From NCBI GenBank assembly GCA_036897485.1, contig JAYMTF010000847.1, positions 1 to 29,239 on the forward strand: a stretch of 29,239 nt of DNA, given 5' to 3'. The DNA comes from Pelargonium nanum (taxonomy: Eukaryota > Streptophyta > Magnoliopsida > Geraniales > Geraniaceae). The position numbers were made by a program, and so were the translations under genes. This document shows, one piece after another, positions 28,808-29,239 of the stretch (positions are counted from its first letter, which is position 1; every line of letters starts with the position of its first letter). Under the pieces are notes generated by a model that was not told the origin of the DNA, did no database searches, and was given only the letters and a program-made list of their open reading frames with translations.

Positions 28808-29239
28808 CTGAAGAAGAAACAGATTGATCATGAACAAATCAAGATTGTATTTGTTGGTTGGCATTCAATGCCATGTGGATTTGTTGTCTCGTCCAATACC
28901 AACATATTACCATCTTGCATTTATGAGACAAGTTGCATGGAGTGGACACAGCAACTTGCTCCTCTAATTCACAGCCATCTTCAATGCATTAGTTGAAGTG
29001 AGAATAATGGCTACTGCAACTTCATTTATTGAAGTTGTTGGCTGATGGGTGATATGGTTGGCCAGTAAATAACCATTTGCTGTGTTGGTTATTGACGCAG
29101 AAACTTCTCTATAAATAGAGAAGTGTATTGCCTCTTCAAAGGCAAGTGAGGGAGAGCATCTCACTTCAGATGGAAGTGAGGATGTTAGGATCCCACTTCA
29201 AATACAGAGGGTTGGAGAGAACAACCAACACAACACGGA
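28808..29239. other. Probable intron of the S6-kinase gene with LTR-like sequence
   Basis: No exon is seen. A TATA-box-like CTATAAATAG at 29109-29118 lies inside a perfect 8-bp inverted repeat (ACTTCTCT at 29103-29110, AGAGAAGT at 29117-29124). TGTTAGGATCCCAC at about 29188, followed by GGTTGGAGAGAAC, resembles the start of plant LTR/TRIM elements. The window ends before this can be tested. Confidence 0.4.

Noticed and set aside
1-29239. CRISPR arrays, bacterial operons, rRNA or tRNA genes
   Set aside because: None is visible. The only tRNA-like promoter words belong to SINEs, and all genes are eukaryotic with spliceosomal introns or of plant families.

Overview
This is nuclear DNA from a flowering plant, most likely a eudicot (asterid-like, but that is only an impression). 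The base composition is AT-rich, most genes carry GT-AG introns, the proteins are typically plant, and the repeats are plant families (Stowaway MITEs, a Mutator-like element, tRNA-derived SINEs). No bacterial operon, CRISPR array, rRNA or tRNA gene was seen. All gene models were built by reading splice sites and protein frames by eye. Every model below keeps an open frame across all its exons.

Layout. 1-4104: gene-poor DNA with a complete non-autonomous Mutator-like element (238-1428, 9-bp target duplication) and a SINE (2491-2654, 13-bp duplication). 4105-8567 (-): RING finger plus multi-membrane-span protein of the RNFT1/RNFT2 type, 8 coding exons. 10003-13729 (-): cytosolic glyoxalase II, 6 exons. 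14054-14414 (+): cytochrome b-c1 complex subunit 8 (QCR8), 2 exons, head-to-head with glyoxalase II across only 324 bp. 15204-18118 (+): probable mitochondrial membrane protein resembling the Coa1/Tim21 group, 3 exons. 20386-22522 (+): LRR receptor-like kinase of the class that has lost HRD and DFG (probable pseudokinase), 2 exons. 24603-25311 (+): h-type thioredoxin with an unusual WCNPC active site. 26576-28267 (+): high-affinity phosphate transporter of the PHT1 family, one exon, with ATT where the start ATG is expected. 28511-28807 (-): last exon of an S6-type AGC kinase, the rest of which lies beyond the window.

The genes do not form a functional cluster; this is an ordinary euchromatic neighbourhood. 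Three mild themes can be drawn. QCR8 and the Coa1/Tim21-like protein both point to mitochondria. S6 kinase (TOR pathway) and PHT1 are both nutrient-linked and converge tail to tail 243 bp apart. Four copies of one Stowaway-type MITE family have landed in introns of three genes, two of them about 40 bp from a splice site. I did not find a new biological system. The points most worth checking are the missing PHT1 start codon, the WCNPC thioredoxin, the SINE inside the receptor-kinase intron whose retention would remove the kinase C-lobe, and the intronic MITE family.
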